Source: an uncultured Eubacteriales bacterium
GTDB taxonomy: Bacteria > Bacillota > Clostridia > Oscillospirales > Oscillospiraceae
Assembly: GCA_900317425.1 (NCBI GenBank)
Contig: ONGR01000004.1
Location: 1 to 64,000 of the forward strand
DNA: 64,000 bases
Direction: 5' to 3'
In this document: piece after piece, positions 8,214-16,947 of the stretch
Layout: the number at the start of each line of letters is the position of its first letter
How positions within the stretch are numbered: position 1 is the first letter of the stretch
Translations under genes and position numbers: made by a program
The notes under the pieces: model-generated
Told to the model about the DNA's origin: nothing
The model's database searches: none
Seen by the model: only the letters and a program-made list of their open reading frames with translations

Positions 8214-9683
8214 ATGACAGAAGAGAACAACAAGGATATCCTGCTACCCCCCGAGGGCGCCACACCCATGCCCTGGGACGAGAAGCCCGCCCCGCTGGAG
8301 GAAGAGCCTGCGGAGGTGGTGTGCCGCTACGTCCAGCCGGTGGACGAGCCGGAGGAAGTGGTGTGCCGGTACGTCCAGCCCGCCCGCAAGGGCGCGGACG
8401 AGCCCGGGACCGGGGACGACCTGCTCTGGTATCAGCCCCCGAAGGAGGCGTCGTCCCTCACCCGGCTCCTGGAGGAGATGGAGCGGGAAAAGGGGGACGT
8501 GGGCGTCTGGCACGAGGCGGCGAAGAAGGAGAAGAAGCGCCGTCGCCGCGGCCTGTGGATCGCCCTGGGCTGTCTGGCGGTGCTGATCGCCCTGGTGGCC
8601 GGCGGCGTCGCCTGGGCCAACCGGGACAAGGGCGGCGATGATCCGTCCAATCTGCCCGAGGACGGGGACAGCGCCAGCAGCATCGTGGACATCTTCGGCC
8701 CCGGCCCCCAGACCACCATCCCCCGGATCCAGGGCGACCCCTCCGTGCGTCTGACGGTGAACCGTGAGCGTGGCCCGGAGCTGACGGCGGCGGAGCTGTA
8801 CCAAAAGGTGAACCCCTCCGTGGTCACCGTGGTGGCGGAGGAGAAGACGGGCGCCTCGGTGGGCACCGGCGTCATCATGACCTCCGACGGCTATATCGTC
8901 ACCAACGCCCACGTGATCTCCGGCGGCAGGAGCTGCTGGATCGCTCTGGATACCGGCGTCACCTATGAGGCGAAGCTGGTGGGCTATGACGAGGAGGAGG
9001 ACCTGGCGGTGCTGAAGGCCGTGGATGCCACCGATCTGCCCGCCGCCGAATTCGGCGACTCCGACCAGCTGGTGGTGGGGGAGAAGGCCTACGCCATCGG
9101 CAATCCCCTGGGCATCGAGCTGCGGGGCACCCTCACCGACGGCATCATCTCCGCCGTCAACCGGGAGATCGAGGTGGGTGACGGCTATATGACCACCATC
9201 CAGACCACCGCGGCGCTGAATAACGGCAACTCCGGCGGCCCCCTCATCAATGCCAGCGGCCAGATCGTGGGCATCAACACCCTGAAGATGAGCGGCAGCG
9301 GCTGGGAGGGCGAGGCCACCGTGGAGGGCCTGGGCTTTGCCCTGCCCATCAGCTCCGTGTGCTTCGTGGTCAACGACCTCATCGCCACCGGCCGCTTCCA
9401 GGGCGTGCCCACCATCGGCGTCACGGTCATCACCATCCAGGACGGTCAGGGCGGCACTCAGGTGCAGGTCTACTCCGTGGAGGAGGACTACGGCGCCGCC
9501 GACGCCGGCGTGCAGGAGGGCGACATCATCCTCATGGCGGACGGCCAGCCCATCGCCCAGACCTCGGATCTGCTGGCGGTGCGCCGCAGCCACGTCATCG
9601 GCGACACCATGGTGCTGACCCTCCAGCGTGACGGCCAGACCTTCGAGGCCCCCGTGGTGCTCTACTCCAGCAAGGGCCGGTAA
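8214..9683 (+). CDS. HtrA/DegP-like membrane-anchored serine protease with PDZ domain
   Basis: The 489-residue protein has a 110-residue acidic cytoplasmic tail, one membrane segment (about 114-132 after KKRRRR), a trypsin-fold domain with catalytic H233 (TNAHVIS), D263 (EEDLAVLK) and S340 (NNGNSGGPL), and a C-terminal PDZ domain (about 390-485). It degrades or refolds damaged proteins on the outer face of the membrane. The cytoplasmic tail holds two copies of VVCRYVQP at residues 35-42 and 49-56, which is unusual for HtrA. It is the third gene of the operon with the two-component system and is followed by a strong terminator at 9704. Confidence 0.93.
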   Translation: MTEENNKDILLPPEGATPMPWDEKPAPLEEEPAEVVCRYVQPVDEPEEVVCRYVQPARKGADEPGTGDDLLWYQPPKEASSLTRLLEEMEREKGDVGVWHEAAKKEKKRRRRGLWIALGCLAVLIALVAGGVAWANRDKGGDDPSNLPEDGDSASSIVDIFGPGPQTTIPRIQGDPSVRLTVNRERGPELTAAELYQKVNPSVVTVVAEEKTGASVGTGVIMTSDGYIVTNAHVISGGRSCWIALDTGVTYEAKLVGYDEEEDLAVLKAVDATDLPAAEFGDSDQLVVGEKAYAIGNPLGIELRGTLTDGIISAVNREIEVGDGYMTTIQTTAALNNGNSGGPLINASGQIVGINTLKMSGSGWEGEATVEGLGFALPISSVCFVVNDLIATGRFQGVPTIGVTVITIQDGQGGTQVQVYSVEEDYGAADAGVQEGDIILMADGQPIAQTSDLLAVRRSHVIGDTMVLTLQRDGQTFEAPVVLYSSKGR

Positions 9684-9703
9684 GATAAACAGGAAACAGA
9701 AAT

Positions 9704-9734
9704 GCTGTCGGACGCAAGTCCGGCAGCTTTTTTT
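9704..9734 (+). terminator. Intrinsic terminator of the two-component/htrA operon
   Basis: A 10-bp stem (GCTGTCGGAC 9704-9713 with GTCCGGCAGC 9718-9727, one G-T pair) with a GCAA tetraloop is followed by seven T residues, 20 bp after the htrA stop. Confidence 0.92.
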
Positions 9735-9976
9735 GCCGGCAAAAGAACGTTCTATTGATAGCCTTCAAAGGCCAAAAGTTGACCGTTCTGTTGCCCTGTG
9801 TTGTCATACGCGGAAAAAAATTCTTTTCACACGCGCCTCGCGCGAGTTCTGGTTCTCTTTTGAGAACAGAACCTGTATTTGTGTTTGGGTTTGCAGTATG
9901 CGTTTGCAGTATGCTTTTGCGGTATGGGTATGCAGTTTGTATATGGTATACTCCCGTATACTTTCCCCTGCGAAAG
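9735..9976. other. AT-richer noncoding gap with hairpins
   Basis: No gene is supported in these 240 bp. Both flanking operons end here (htrA on plus, tauE on minus). The stretch is clearly richer in A and T than its surroundings. It holds a hairpin around 9847-9871 (GTTCTC and GAGAAC arms), a degenerate 13-bp tandem repeat (9890-9940) and GTATAC-TCCC-GTATAC (9946-9961). No T-tract terminator for the minus operon stands out. Confidence 0.6.
9890..9940. repeat. Four degenerate copies of a 13-bp tandem repeat
   Basis: Copies start at 9890, 9903, 9916 and 9929: TTTGCAGTATGC, TTTGCAGTATGC, TTTGCGGTATGG and TATGCAGTTTGT, each followed by one variable base. The first two cores are identical and the later copies diverge. 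Confidence 0.8.
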
Positions 9977-10339
9977 TCAGTCCTCCTTCCGGGCCAGCAT
10001 CATGACGCCTGTCACCAGCAGAAAGGCGCCGAAGGGCCGGCGGATGAGGTCACTGTCCACCGCGGTGGCCAGCCACGCGCCGACGGCCGCGGCGGCCAGG
10101 CCCCAGGGCACGGCGGCGGTGAGAAGGGGCTTGTCCAGCAGGCCGTTTTTCCGGTGTGTAATGAGTCCCATGGCGGCGGTGGGGAGGAAGTAGAGGAGGT
10201 TGACAGAGCGGGCGGTGGCGGGGTCCACCCCCAGGAAGAGGGTCATGATCAGCAGCAGCAGCGTCCCGCCGCCCACGCCCCAGGCGGAGAGGATGCCGGT
10301 GCCGCACCCCACCAGCAGGGGCAGGAGGATCTCCTTCAC
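9977..10339 (-). CDS. Half-size TauE/SafE family membrane protein (second of a pair)
   Basis: The 120-residue, four-segment membrane protein begins VKEILLPLLVGCGTGILSAW, with the glycine-rich GVGGGTLL motif typical of each half of TauE/SafE (sulfite/sulfoacetate exporter) proteins. The start is probably GTG at 10339, overlapping the stop of the preceding gene (GTGA), so translation is coupled. Full TauE/SafE proteins are about 250-270 residues with two homologous halves; here each half is a separate gene, probably forming a heterodimer. The substrate is unknown; anion export is the family theme. Confidence 0.78.
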   Translation of the reverse strand: MKEILLPLLVGCGTGILSAWGVGGGTLLLLIMTLFLGVDPATARSVNLLYFLPTAAMGLITHRKNGLLDKPLLTAAVPWGLAAAAVGAWLATAVDSDLIRRPFGAFLLVTGVMMLARKED

Positions 10340-10689
10340 AGCAGGTACCTGGCCCCGCCGTAGAGGAGGAACACGGCGAAGATCCGCCGCAGCCACACGA
10401 CCGGCACCTTGCCGAACAGCCTGCCGCCCAGAAAGCCGCCGATGAGTCCCCCCAGCAGGTAGGGCCACGCCACCCCCAGGTCGATGCCGCCGCGCCACCA
10501 GTAGACGGCCGCCGACAGCACGCACAGGGGCAGGATCACCGCCACGCAGTTGGCGAAGGCGCGCCGCTGCTCCACGCCGCACCAGCCCTTCAGCGCCGGC
10601 ACCAGCACCATGCCGCCGCCCCCGCCGAAGCAGCCGTTCACCGCGCCTGCCGCCGCCCCGGCCAGCCGGATTTTCCACACCCTGTCCAT
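10336..10689 (-). CDS. Half-size TauE/SafE family membrane protein (first of a pair)
   Basis: The 117-residue product has about four membrane segments and the family motif NGCFGGGGGMVLVPALKGW near the N-terminus, followed by [28 protein letters not shown] gives a good ribosome site before the ATG at 10689. Its stop overlaps the second half-size gene by four bases. Two half-proteins encoded side by side are best read as the two halves of one transporter. Export of a sulfur-containing or other organic anion is an inference from the family. Confidence 0.78.
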   Translation of the reverse strand: MDRVWKIRLAGAAAGAVNGCFGGGGGMVLVPALKGWCGVEQRRAFANCVAVILPLCVLSAAVYWWRGGIDLGVAWPYLLGGLIGGFLGGRLFGKVPVVWLRRIFAVFLLYGGARYLL

Positions 10690-10712
10690 ACCGCGCCTCC
10701 TCCCGTGATGTA

Positions 10713-10731
10713 GGGGCGGGAATCCCCGCCC
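10713..10731. repeat. Short GC-rich palindrome upstream of the tauE pair
   Basis: GGGCGGG and CCCGCCC (10714-10720 and 10725-10731) form a 7-bp stem with a 4-nt loop, 24 bp upstream of the first TauE start. Such short palindromes recur between genes in GC-rich Clostridia. No T-tract follows on either strand. Confidence 0.6.
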
Positions 10732-10748
10732 ATAACAAAAGTGCAGTC

Positions 10749-10900
10749 ATTTTTCCGGCACCCCAGGGGCACTTGCCTTTGCAGCCGTTCCTTCGTCACG
10801 GGCAAAGGCTGGCGCGACATGTGCGTCAGAAAAATACCCTGCGGCTCACAAACGTGCGCGCGTCTCACGCAAGCGCGTGCGCTGCAGTGAGCCGAAAACC
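10749..10900 (-). repeat. Structured intergenic element, copy B
   Basis: Read on the minus strand, the element has a first stem CGGCTCAC/GTGAGCCG (10887-10894 with 10842-10849) around a GC-rich alternating loop. A GTATTTTT stretch and a 56-nt core (10816-10761) follow. The core pairs GCCTTTGC with GCAAAGGC (10802-10809 with 10775-10782) and has an inner CCGT/ACGG stem. An outer ATTTTTC/GAAAAAT stem (10749-10755, 10829-10835) encloses the core. The core matches 34233-34288 at 48 of 56 positions without gaps. GCCGAA/TTCGGC (10891-10908) adds a further hairpin. The element lies between the DUF1540 gene and the tauE pair, in their sense orientation. No protein is supported. Confidence 0.8.
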
Positions 10901-10936
10901 CGTTCGGCAAAACCGGAAAGATTTTGCTGAATGTTT

Positions 10937-11131
10937 TTACCGATACTTCTCGAAGCTCAGGCAGTCGGTGCACTGATCCTGGCTGGGGTTGGCCTCGTGG
11001 GTGCCCACCTGGATGGCGTGGAGACCGCAGCGGTTCTCGTCCTTGCAGTGATGGGCGCAGCTGGTGACGGTGCAGCTGATGGAGCTGTTGGGGGTGCAGG
11101 GACAGCCGTCGTTGGTACGGGTGCTATTCAT
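10937..11131 (-). CDS. DUF1540 domain small cysteine-rich protein
   Basis: The 64-residue protein has eight cysteines, including the DUF1540 pattern ISCTVTSCAHHCKDENRCGL, then VGTHEANPSQDQCTDC. Such proteins are common in Clostridia and are thought to bind a metal; their role is not established. TTCAGGAGGAACGCGCC gives a strong ribosome site before the ATG at 11131. It lies downstream of mgtE on the same strand but is separated from it by a terminator, so it needs its own promoter, which I could not place with confidence. Confidence 0.82.
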   Translation of the reverse strand: MNSTRTNDGCPCTPNSSISCTVTSCAHHCKDENRCGLHAIQVGTHEANPSQDQCTDCLSFEKYR

Positions 11132-11152
11132 GGCGCGTTCCTCCTGAAAATG

Positions 11153-11187
11153 AAAAAATAGAGTCAGGCATCAAGCCTGACTCTATT
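11153..11187 (-). terminator. Intrinsic terminator of mgtE
   Basis: A perfect 13-bp stem (11157-11169 with 11175-11187, loop ATCAA) is followed on the minus strand by a run of T residues (complement of 11153-11158). It lies 55 bp beyond the mgtE stop. Confidence 0.93.
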
Positions 11188-11242
11188 ATTGTGCGGATTC
11201 CGAAAAATTATGTATTTTTCCGGATAAAAACCGGAAACAGCC

Positions 11243-12616
11243 CTATATCCCCAGCAGATTCTTGGCGAACTGGAAATAGATCAGCAGGGACAGGGCGTCC
11301 ACGATGGTGGTGATGAAGGGGGAGGCCATCACCGCCGGATCCAGGCCGATCTTCTTGGCCAGCAGGGGCAGCGTGCAGCCCACGAACTTGGCCACCGCCA
11401 CGGCGCACACCAGGGTCAGGCACACGATGGCGGCCACCAGCGGCTCCAGAGAGGTGTTGCCCAGCAGCATCCGGTCCACCAGCATCATCTTGGCGAAGTT
11501 GGCGATGGCCAGCACCGCGCCGCAGAGGAGGGCCACCCGCAGCTCCTTCCAGATGACGGAGAGGATATCGGAGAAATCCACCTCGTCCAGACTCAGGGCG
11601 CGGATCACGGTGACGCTGGCCTGGGAGCCGCAGTTTCCGCCGGTGTCCATCAGCATGGGGATGTAGGCTGTCAGCACCGGCACCACCGCCAGCGATGCCT
11701 CGAAGTTGGTGATGATGAGGCCGGTGAAGGTGGCGGAGACCATCAGCAGCAGCAGCCAGGGGATGCGGGCCTTGAAGGTGTCAAAGACGGAGGTCTTGAG
11801 ATAGGGCTTGTCGGTGGGGGTGATGGCGGCCATCTTCTCGATATCCTCGGTGGCCTCCTCCTCCATGACGTCCATGGCGTCGTCGACGGTGACGATACCC
11901 ACCAGCCGGTTCTCCTGATCCACCACGGGCATGGACAGATAGTCGTACTTGCTCATGGCCTGAGCCACGTCTTCCTTGTCGTCCGTGGTGGTGACGGACA
12001 CCACGTTGGTGTCCATGATGTCCTCGATGAGGTCGTCGCTCTCGGCCAGCAGCAGATCCCGGACGCTGAGCACGCCCAGCAGCCGCCGGGTGGGATCGGT
12101 GACGTACAGGGTGTTGATGGTCTCCATGTCCCCGCCGATGCGGCGGATGCGCTTGAAGGCGTCCTCCACCGTCATGTCCTTCTTCAGGGACAGGAACTCC
12201 ATGTTCATGATGGAGCCGGCGGAATCCTCCGGGTATTTCAGCAGCTCGTTGACGGACTTGCGCATCTCGGGCGTGGCCTTGTCCAGGATGCGGATGACCA
12301 CCGTGGCCGGCATCTCCTCGACGATGTCCGCCACGTCGTCCAGATACAGCTCATCCAGCACCTCGCGCAGCTCGTTGTTGGAGAAGCCGTTGATGAGCAT
12401 CTCCTGGCTGTCGGCCTCCAGCTCCACGAACACCTCGGCGGCCAGCTCCTTGGGCAGCAGGCGGTACAGCAGGGGCATGTTCTCCTCGCCGCTCTCCTCC
12501 AGCAGGGAGGCGATGTCGGCCGGCTCCATGGGCAGCAGCAGATCCCGCAGGGCGGCGTACTGTTTTCGCTGCAGCAAATCCTCTACCTTTTTCACATACT
12601 CCTCGTAATCAAACAT
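11243..12616 (-). CDS. mgtE: Magnesium transporter MgtE
   Basis: The 457-residue Mg2+ channel has an N-terminal superhelical domain (about 1-130), two CBS domains (about 140-260) that sense cytoplasmic Mg2+, and five membrane helices in the last 180 residues. The selectivity segment MLMDTGGNCGSQAS carries the family's GGNxGSQ motif. The start at 12616 (MFDYEEYVKK) has a GGAGGAGCAGATCGT ribosome site; the frame upstream runs through the riboswitch and is not coding. It is a single gene, controlled by an M-box leader with an intrinsic terminator, so expression should rise when Mg2+ is low. Confidence 0.97.
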   Translation of the reverse strand: MFDYEEYVKKVEDLLQRKQYAALRDLLLPMEPADIASLLEESGEENMPLLYRLLPKELAAEVFVELEADSQEMLINGFSNNELREVLDELYLDDVADIVEEMPATVVIRILDKATPEMRKSVNELLKYPEDSAGSIMNMEFLSLKKDMTVEDAFKRIRRIGGDMETINTLYVTDPTRRLLGVLSVRDLLLAESDDLIEDIMDTNVVSVTTTDDKEDVAQAMSKYDYLSMPVVDQENRLVGIVTVDDAMDVMEEEATEDIEKMAAITPTDKPYLKTSVFDTFKARIPWLLLLMVSATFTGLIITNFEASLAVVPVLTAYIPMLMDTGGNCGSQASVTVIRALSLDEVDFSDILSVIWKELRVALLCGAVLAIANFAKMMLVDRMLLGNTSLEPLVAAIVCLTLVCAVAVAKFVGCTLPLLAKKIGLDPAVMASPFITTIVDALSLLIYFQFAKNLLGI

Positions 12617-12650
12617 ACGATCTGCTCCTCCTTTCAGCCGTGTTTTGGGG

Positions 12651-12870
12651 AAAACAAAAATCCACAACGTCCGGTGACGGCGTTGTGGAGTCATCCAACC
12701 GGGGCGCGCTCTGCGTCCCCCTACCGTTACAAGCTTTAGCATCGCCGGGCGGTGAAACTGCGTTAGATGATACCTTGGTTTCGATATCGCCTGTTCAAAC
12801 CCTCTCGTGGTGTCTCCACCATTTTGCGGCAGCAGTCCGTATCCCTGCGGTAGCCTTACCTACCGGACGT
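12651..12870 (-). ncRNA. M-box (ykoK) magnesium riboswitch with terminator
   Basis: The minus-strand leader of mgtE contains the M-box signature: GTCCGGTAGGTAAGGCTACC (from 12868), then GATACGGACTGCTGCCGC, and the downstream ACCGAAA-like and GTAACGGTAGGGGGACGC blocks. It ends in a strong terminator: CCACAACG/CGTTGTGG (12662-12669 with 12681-12688), then TTTTTGTTTT on the minus strand. High Mg2+ should fold the aptamer and allow the terminator to form. The aptamer proper spans roughly 12690-12870. Confidence 0.9.
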
Positions 12871-12888
12871 GATTCGATTAACAAATAT

Positions 12889-12917
12889 ACTGTAAAGCAA
12901 AACGCCGTCCCTGTCAA
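12889..12917 (-). promoter_or_regulatory. Sigma-A promoter of the M-box/mgtE transcript
   Basis: On the minus strand TTGACA (12912-12917), a 17-nt spacer and TACAGT (12889-12894). Transcription would begin just upstream of the riboswitch. Confidence 0.8.
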
Positions 12918-12973
12918 CCCCGGGCCGGTGCAAAATATGAAAAAGGGGAGCAAAATTTCCCCGAATGTTTGGC

Positions 12974-13002
12974 TTGTGGATCGTACGGATGTATGGTATA
13001 AT
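12974..13002 (+). promoter_or_regulatory. Sigma-A promoter of the radC-uvrB run
   Basis: TTGTGG (12974-12979), 17 nt, TATAAT (12997-13002), about 45 bp upstream of the radC ATG. Genes from radC to uvrA are closely spaced on this strand. Confidence 0.82.
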
Positions 13003-13048
13003 ATATAATCACGAAAAATGCCCCGCCAGACGGGGAAAGGAGGCGCAC

Positions 13049-13723
13049 ATGGGCATTCACGACGGGCATCGGGCCCGGAAAAAGCAGCAGTTTCTCCGCA
13101 GCGGGCCGGACAGCTTTGCCAACCACGAGCTGCTGGAGCTGGCCCTGTTTTACGCCATCCCCCGGCGGGACGTCAACGGTACGGCCCACGAGCTGCTGGA
13201 GCGCTTCGGCTCCCTGGCGGGGGTGCTGGAGGCCGACGTGGAGGAGCTGCGGCACATACCCGGCGTCGGCGACAGCGCCGCCATCCTCCTCAAGCTGCTT
13301 AGCGTCGTGAAGTTCCGGGCCGGCTGCAGCGAGCCGGAGGGAAAGATCATCAGCTCCACGGATGAGGCGGGCGAATTCTTTGTCCGCCGGATGCAGGGCC
13401 AGAAGCGGGAGCTGCTCTACCTCATGTGTCTGGACGGCAAGGGCAAGGTGCTCTCCTGCCGCTGCCTGTCCGCCGGCAGCGCCAACATGACCTCCACCAG
13501 TGTCCGGCAGGTGGTGGAGCAGGCTCTGCGCAGCGGCGCCGTGGCGGTGATCCTGGCCCACAACCACCCCAGCGGCATCGCCCTGCCCAGCCGTGCCGAT
13601 CAGCACATGACGCAGCAGGTGGTGGACGCATTGGCCCCGCTGGGCATCCGCCTGCTGGACCATATCGTTGTGGCCGATGATGACTTTGTCTCCATGGCCG
13701 ACAGCGGCATTATCAAGAGATGA
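13049..13723 (+). CDS. radC: RadC family JAMM-domain protein
   Basis: The 224-residue protein has an N-terminal helix-hairpin-helix region (about 15-75, with [16 protein letters not shown]) and a C-terminal JAMM metalloprotease-like domain with the motif HNHPSG. Despite the name, a direct role in DNA repair is disputed and the biochemical activity is not established. The start at 13049 follows GGGAAAGGAGGCGCAC. In many Firmicutes radC precedes mreBCD; here it leads into uvrB with 13 bp between them. Confidence 0.92.
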   Translation: MGIHDGHRARKKQQFLRSGPDSFANHELLELALFYAIPRRDVNGTAHELLERFGSLAGVLEADVEELRHIPGVGDSAAILLKLLSVVKFRAGCSEPEGKIISSTDEAGEFFVRRMQGQKRELLYLMCLDGKGKVLSCRCLSAGSANMTSTSVRQVVEQALRSGAVAVILAHNHPSGIALPSRADQHMTQQVVDALAPLGIRLLDHIVVADDDFVSMADSGIIKR

Positions 13724-13736
13724 GGAGGGACGGATC

Positions 13737-15701
13737 ATGCCCCCTTTCCAGGTAGTATCGGACTATCAGCCCGCCGGCGACCAGCCCCGGGCCATTGAGA
13801 AGCTGGCTCAGGGCATCGAGAACGGCCTCAGGGACCAGGTGCTGCTGGGCGTCACCGGCTCCGGCAAGACCTACACCATGGCCAAGGTCATCGAGCGCAT
13901 CCAGCGGCCCGCGCTGGTCCTGGCCCACAACAAGACGCTGGCGGCCCAGCTGTGCGAGGAGTTCCGGGAGTTCTTCCCCCACAACGCCGTGGAGTACTTC
14001 GTCAGCTATTATGACTACTATCAGCCCGAGGCCTATATCCCCCATACGGATACCTACATCGAGAAGGACGCCTCCACCAACGAGGAGATCGACCGGCTGC
14101 GTTTGTCGGCCACCTGCTCTCTGCTGGAGCGGCGTGACGTGATCGTGGTCAGCTCCGTGAGCTGCATCTACGGCCTGGGCGAGCCGGACGACTTCGCCCG
14201 GATGATGATCTCCCTGCGGCCCGGCCAGACCATGGAGCGGGACGAGCTGCTGCGCCGTCTGGTGGAGGACCGGTACGAGCGCAACGACGTGGCCTTCCAG
14301 CGGAATATGTTCCGTGTCCGGGGCGACACGGTGGAGCTGTACCCGGCCTACTACAAGGACCGGGCCGTCCGGGTGGAGTTCTTCGGCGACGAGATCGACC
14401 GGATCACCGAGTTCCACCCCGTCACCGGCCAGGCCATCCGCACGTTGAACCATATCGCCATCTATCCCGCCAGCCACTACGTCACCCCCAAGGACAAGAT
14501 GGACGCCGCCATCGGTGAGATCCGCCGGGAGATGGAGGAGCAGGTGAAGTTTTTTCAGGCCCACGACAAGCTCATCGAGGCCCAGCGCATCCGCCAGCGG
14601 ACGGAGTACGACATGGAGATGATGATGGAGCTGGGCTACTGCTCCGGCATCGAGAACTATTCCCGCATCATCTCCCAGCGCCCGGCGGGCTCGCCCCCCA
14701 TGACGCTGCTGGACTTCTTCCCCGACGACTTCGTGCTGTTCGTGGACGAGAGCCACGTGACGCTGCCCCAGGTCCGGGCCATGTACAACGGCGACCACGC
14801 CCGGAAGCGGAGCCTGGTGGACTACGGCTTCCGTCTGCCCTGCGCCTTCGATAACCGGCCTTTGAGGTTCGAGGAGTTCGAGGAGCGGTTCGGTCAGGCG
14901 GTGTTCGTCTCCGCCACGCCGGGGGAATATGAGTACCAAAACGCCGACCAGGTGGTGGAGCAGGTCATCCGCCCCACGGGTCTGCTGGACCCCAGAGTGG
15001 AGGTCCGCCCCGTGGTGGGCCAGATCGACGACCTCAGCGAGGAGATCCGCGCCCGTGCCGCCAAGAACGAGCGGGTGCTGGTGACCACACTCACCAAGCG
15101 CATGGCGGAGGATCTCACCAACCACTTCCGCTCGAGCGGCATCCGGGTCCGGTATATGCACTCCGACGTGGCCGCTCTGGAGCGGATGGAGATCATCCGG
15201 GACCTGCGGCTGGGCGAGTTCGACGTGCTGGTGGGCATCAACCTGCTCCGTGAGGGCCTGGACCTGCCGGAGGTGAGCCTGGTGGCCATCCTGGACGCGG
15301 ACAAGGAGGGCTTTCTGCGCTCCGAGACCAGCCTCATCCAGACCATCGGCCGGGCCGCCCGCAACGCCGAGGGCCTGGTGATCCTGTACGCCGACACCAT
15401 CACTCCCAGCATGCGCGCCGCCATCGACGAGACGGAGCGCCGCCGGAAGATCCAGAACGACTTCAACGTGGCACACGGCATCACCCCCCGGACCATCCGC
15501 AAGAGCGTCCGGGAGATGGTGGAGATCAGCCACACCGCCGAGGAGGCCTCGAAGCTCAGCAAGAAGAAGCTCTCCGCCGCGGAGCGGCAGGCCACCATCG
15601 CCCGGCTGGAGAAGGAGATGAAGCAGGCCAGCCGTATGCTGGAGTTCGAGGTCGCCGCCGTGCTGCGTGACCAGATCATCCAGCTGCGCAACGAGGAGTG
15701 A
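13737..15701 (+). CDS. uvrB: Excinuclease ABC subunit B
   Basis: The 654-residue helicase-like subunit verifies DNA damage after UvrA loading and recruits UvrC. The Walker A motif is GVTGSGKT. The beta-hairpin segment [12 protein letters not shown], the DEAD-like FVDESHVT and helicase motif VI (QTIGRAARN) are present, and a C-terminal UvrB/UvrC coiled coil closes the protein (last 40 residues). The start at 13737 follows GAGGAGGGACGGATC. It is encoded with uvrA two genes downstream. No LexA-type box (GAAC-N4-GTTC) is visible upstream of uvrB or radC. Confidence 0.98.
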   Translation: MPPFQVVSDYQPAGDQPRAIEKLAQGIENGLRDQVLLGVTGSGKTYTMAKVIERIQRPALVLAHNKTLAAQLCEEFREFFPHNAVEYFVSYYDYYQPEAYIPHTDTYIEKDASTNEEIDRLRLSATCSLLERRDVIVVSSVSCIYGLGEPDDFARMMISLRPGQTMERDELLRRLVEDRYERNDVAFQRNMFRVRGDTVELYPAYYKDRAVRVEFFGDEIDRITEFHPVTGQAIRTLNHIAIYPASHYVTPKDKMDAAIGEIRREMEEQVKFFQAHDKLIEAQRIRQRTEYDMEMMMELGYCSGIENYSRIISQRPAGSPPMTLLDFFPDDFVLFVDESHVTLPQVRAMYNGDHARKRSLVDYGFRLPCAFDNRPLRFEEFEERFGQAVFVSATPGEYEYQNADQVVEQVIRPTGLLDPRVEVRPVVGQIDDLSEEIRARAAKNERVLVTTLTKRMAEDLTNHFRSSGIRVRYMHSDVAALERMEIIRDLRLGEFDVLVGINLLREGLDLPEVSLVAILDADKEGFLRSETSLIQTIGRAARNAEGLVILYADTITPSMRAAIDETERRRKIQNDFNVAHGITPRTIRKSVREMVEISHTAEEASKLSKKKLSAAERQATIARLEKEMKQASRMLEFEVAAVLRDQIIQLRNEE

Positions 15702-15706
15702 GGGCC

Positions 15707-16432
15707 ATGGAGCAGCGCAAAGGACTTTCTGGCTTCGACCTGAAGCTCATCGCCGTGGTCACCATGTTCATCGACCACCTGGGCTTTACCCTGTTCCCCG
15801 GCGTGCTGTGGCTCCGGTGCATCGGTCGTCTGGCCTTTCCCATCTTCGCCTTCCAGATCGCCGAGGGCGCCGTAAGGACAAAGCATTTCGGCAAATATCT
15901 CACCCGGCTGGCGGTCTTTGCCGTCATCGCCGAGGTGCCCTTCAACCTGATGTGCCGCCGCGCCGTGCTGTACCGGGGTGGCCAGAACGTGCTGTGGACG
16001 CTGCTCATCGCGCTGGCCGCCATCGGCTGCGTCCGCTGGGCGGAGGAGAAAGAAAACACCGCCCTGCCGGCGGCCGTCTGGGCCGCGGCGGCGGTGGGCG
16101 GTTATCTGCTGGGCGAATGGGCTATGACCGACTACGGAGGCTGGGGCGTCGTCACCGTGCTGGTATTCTACGCCTGCCGGGAGAAGAAGTGGGGCCTGCC
16201 GCTGGAGATCGCCGCCATGGTTGCCATCCACGCCTTCGCCCTGCCCAGCGCCCACGTGATGCTGGGGAGCGTCCGGTTCCCCGTCCAGGCGCTGGCGGTG
16301 CTGGCGCTGATCCCCATCCACCTGTACGACGGGCGGCAGGGCCCCCATCATCGCGCCCTGCAGATCGCCTTTTACGCCTTTTATCCCGTCCACATTCTGA
16401 TCCTGGCGCTGATCGCCATCTATCTCCGATAG
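15707..16432 (+). CDS. TraX family membrane protein
   Basis: The 241-residue protein has about seven hydrophobic segments and the TraX features: [17 protein letters not shown] at the N-terminus, [15 protein letters not shown], and a C-terminal [20 protein letters not shown]-plasmid TraX acetylates pilin, but chromosomal TraX-like proteins in Firmicutes have no known substrate and may be membrane O-acyltransferases. The ATG at 15707 lies 5 bp after the uvrB stop, with GAGGAGTGAGGG as ribosome site; a GTG at 15698 overlapping uvrB is possible. It is co-transcribed with uvrB by position. Confidence 0.85.
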   Translation: MEQRKGLSGFDLKLIAVVTMFIDHLGFTLFPGVLWLRCIGRLAFPIFAFQIAEGAVRTKHFGKYLTRLAVFAVIAEVPFNLMCRRAVLYRGGQNVLWTLLIALAAIGCVRWAEEKENTALPAAVWAAAAVGGYLLGEWAMTDYGGWGVVTVLVFYACREKKWGLPLEIAAMVAIHAFALPSAHVMLGSVRFPVQALAVLALIPIHLYDGRQGPHHRALQIAFYAFYPVHILILALIAIYLR

Positions 16433-16445
16433 GGAGGAACGCCGC

Positions 16446-16934
16446 ATGGCAAAGCATAAAGAGGAAAAAACCAACGTGATGCGCATTCTGGACCAGAAGC
16501 GTATCGCCTATACCCCCCACGCCTACCCGGTGGGGGACACCGCCCCCGACGGCCTCACCGTGGCCGCCATGATGGGCCAAAACCCTGCCGCCGTGTTCAA
16601 GACCCTGGTCTGCCGCGGCGCCGGCGGCGGATTTTACGTGTTCGACATCCCCGTGGCCGCCACGCTGGATCTCAAGAAGGCCGCCAGGGCCGTGGGGGAG
16701 AAGTCGGTGGCCATGACGCGGCAAAAGGAGCTGCTGGGCCTGACGGGCTATATCCACGGCGGCTGCAGCCCCGTTGGCATGAAAAAGCCCTTTCCCACCG
16801 TGTTCCACGAGAGCGTGAACGGTCTCGATACCGTCACCGTCTCCGCCGGCAAGGTGGGCCATCAGATCGAGTGCAGACCCGCCGATCTCCTCGCCTTGGT
16901 GGGCGCGGACACGGCGGATATTACCGTAGATTGA
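16446..16934 (+). CDS. ybaK: Cys-tRNA(Pro)/Cys-tRNA(Cys) deacylase YbaK
   Basis: The 162-residue YbaK/EbsC-type editing protein hydrolyses Cys mischarged on tRNA-Pro. It shows the YbaK start ([19 protein letters not shown]), FKTLVCRG with the substrate-binding Lys, and [19 protein letters not shown] near the C-terminus. A GGGAGGAACGCCGC ribosome site precedes the ATG. It sits 13 bp after traX and 13 bp before uvrA, inside an otherwise DNA-repair gene run. Confidence 0.93.
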   Translation: MAKHKEEKTNVMRILDQKRIAYTPHAYPVGDTAPDGLTVAAMMGQNPAAVFKTLVCRGAGGGFYVFDIPVAATLDLKKAARAVGEKSVAMTRQKELLGLTGYIHGGCSPVGMKKPFPTVFHESVNGLDTVTVSAGKVGHQIECRPADLLALVGADTADITVD

Positions 16935-16947
16935 GAGAACGATATCG

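Noticed and set aside
15698..15706. GTG at 15698 as the start of the TraX gene
   Set aside because: ATG 15707 is better spaced from the GAGGAGTGAGGG site and gives the usual family N-terminus. The GTG remains possible.
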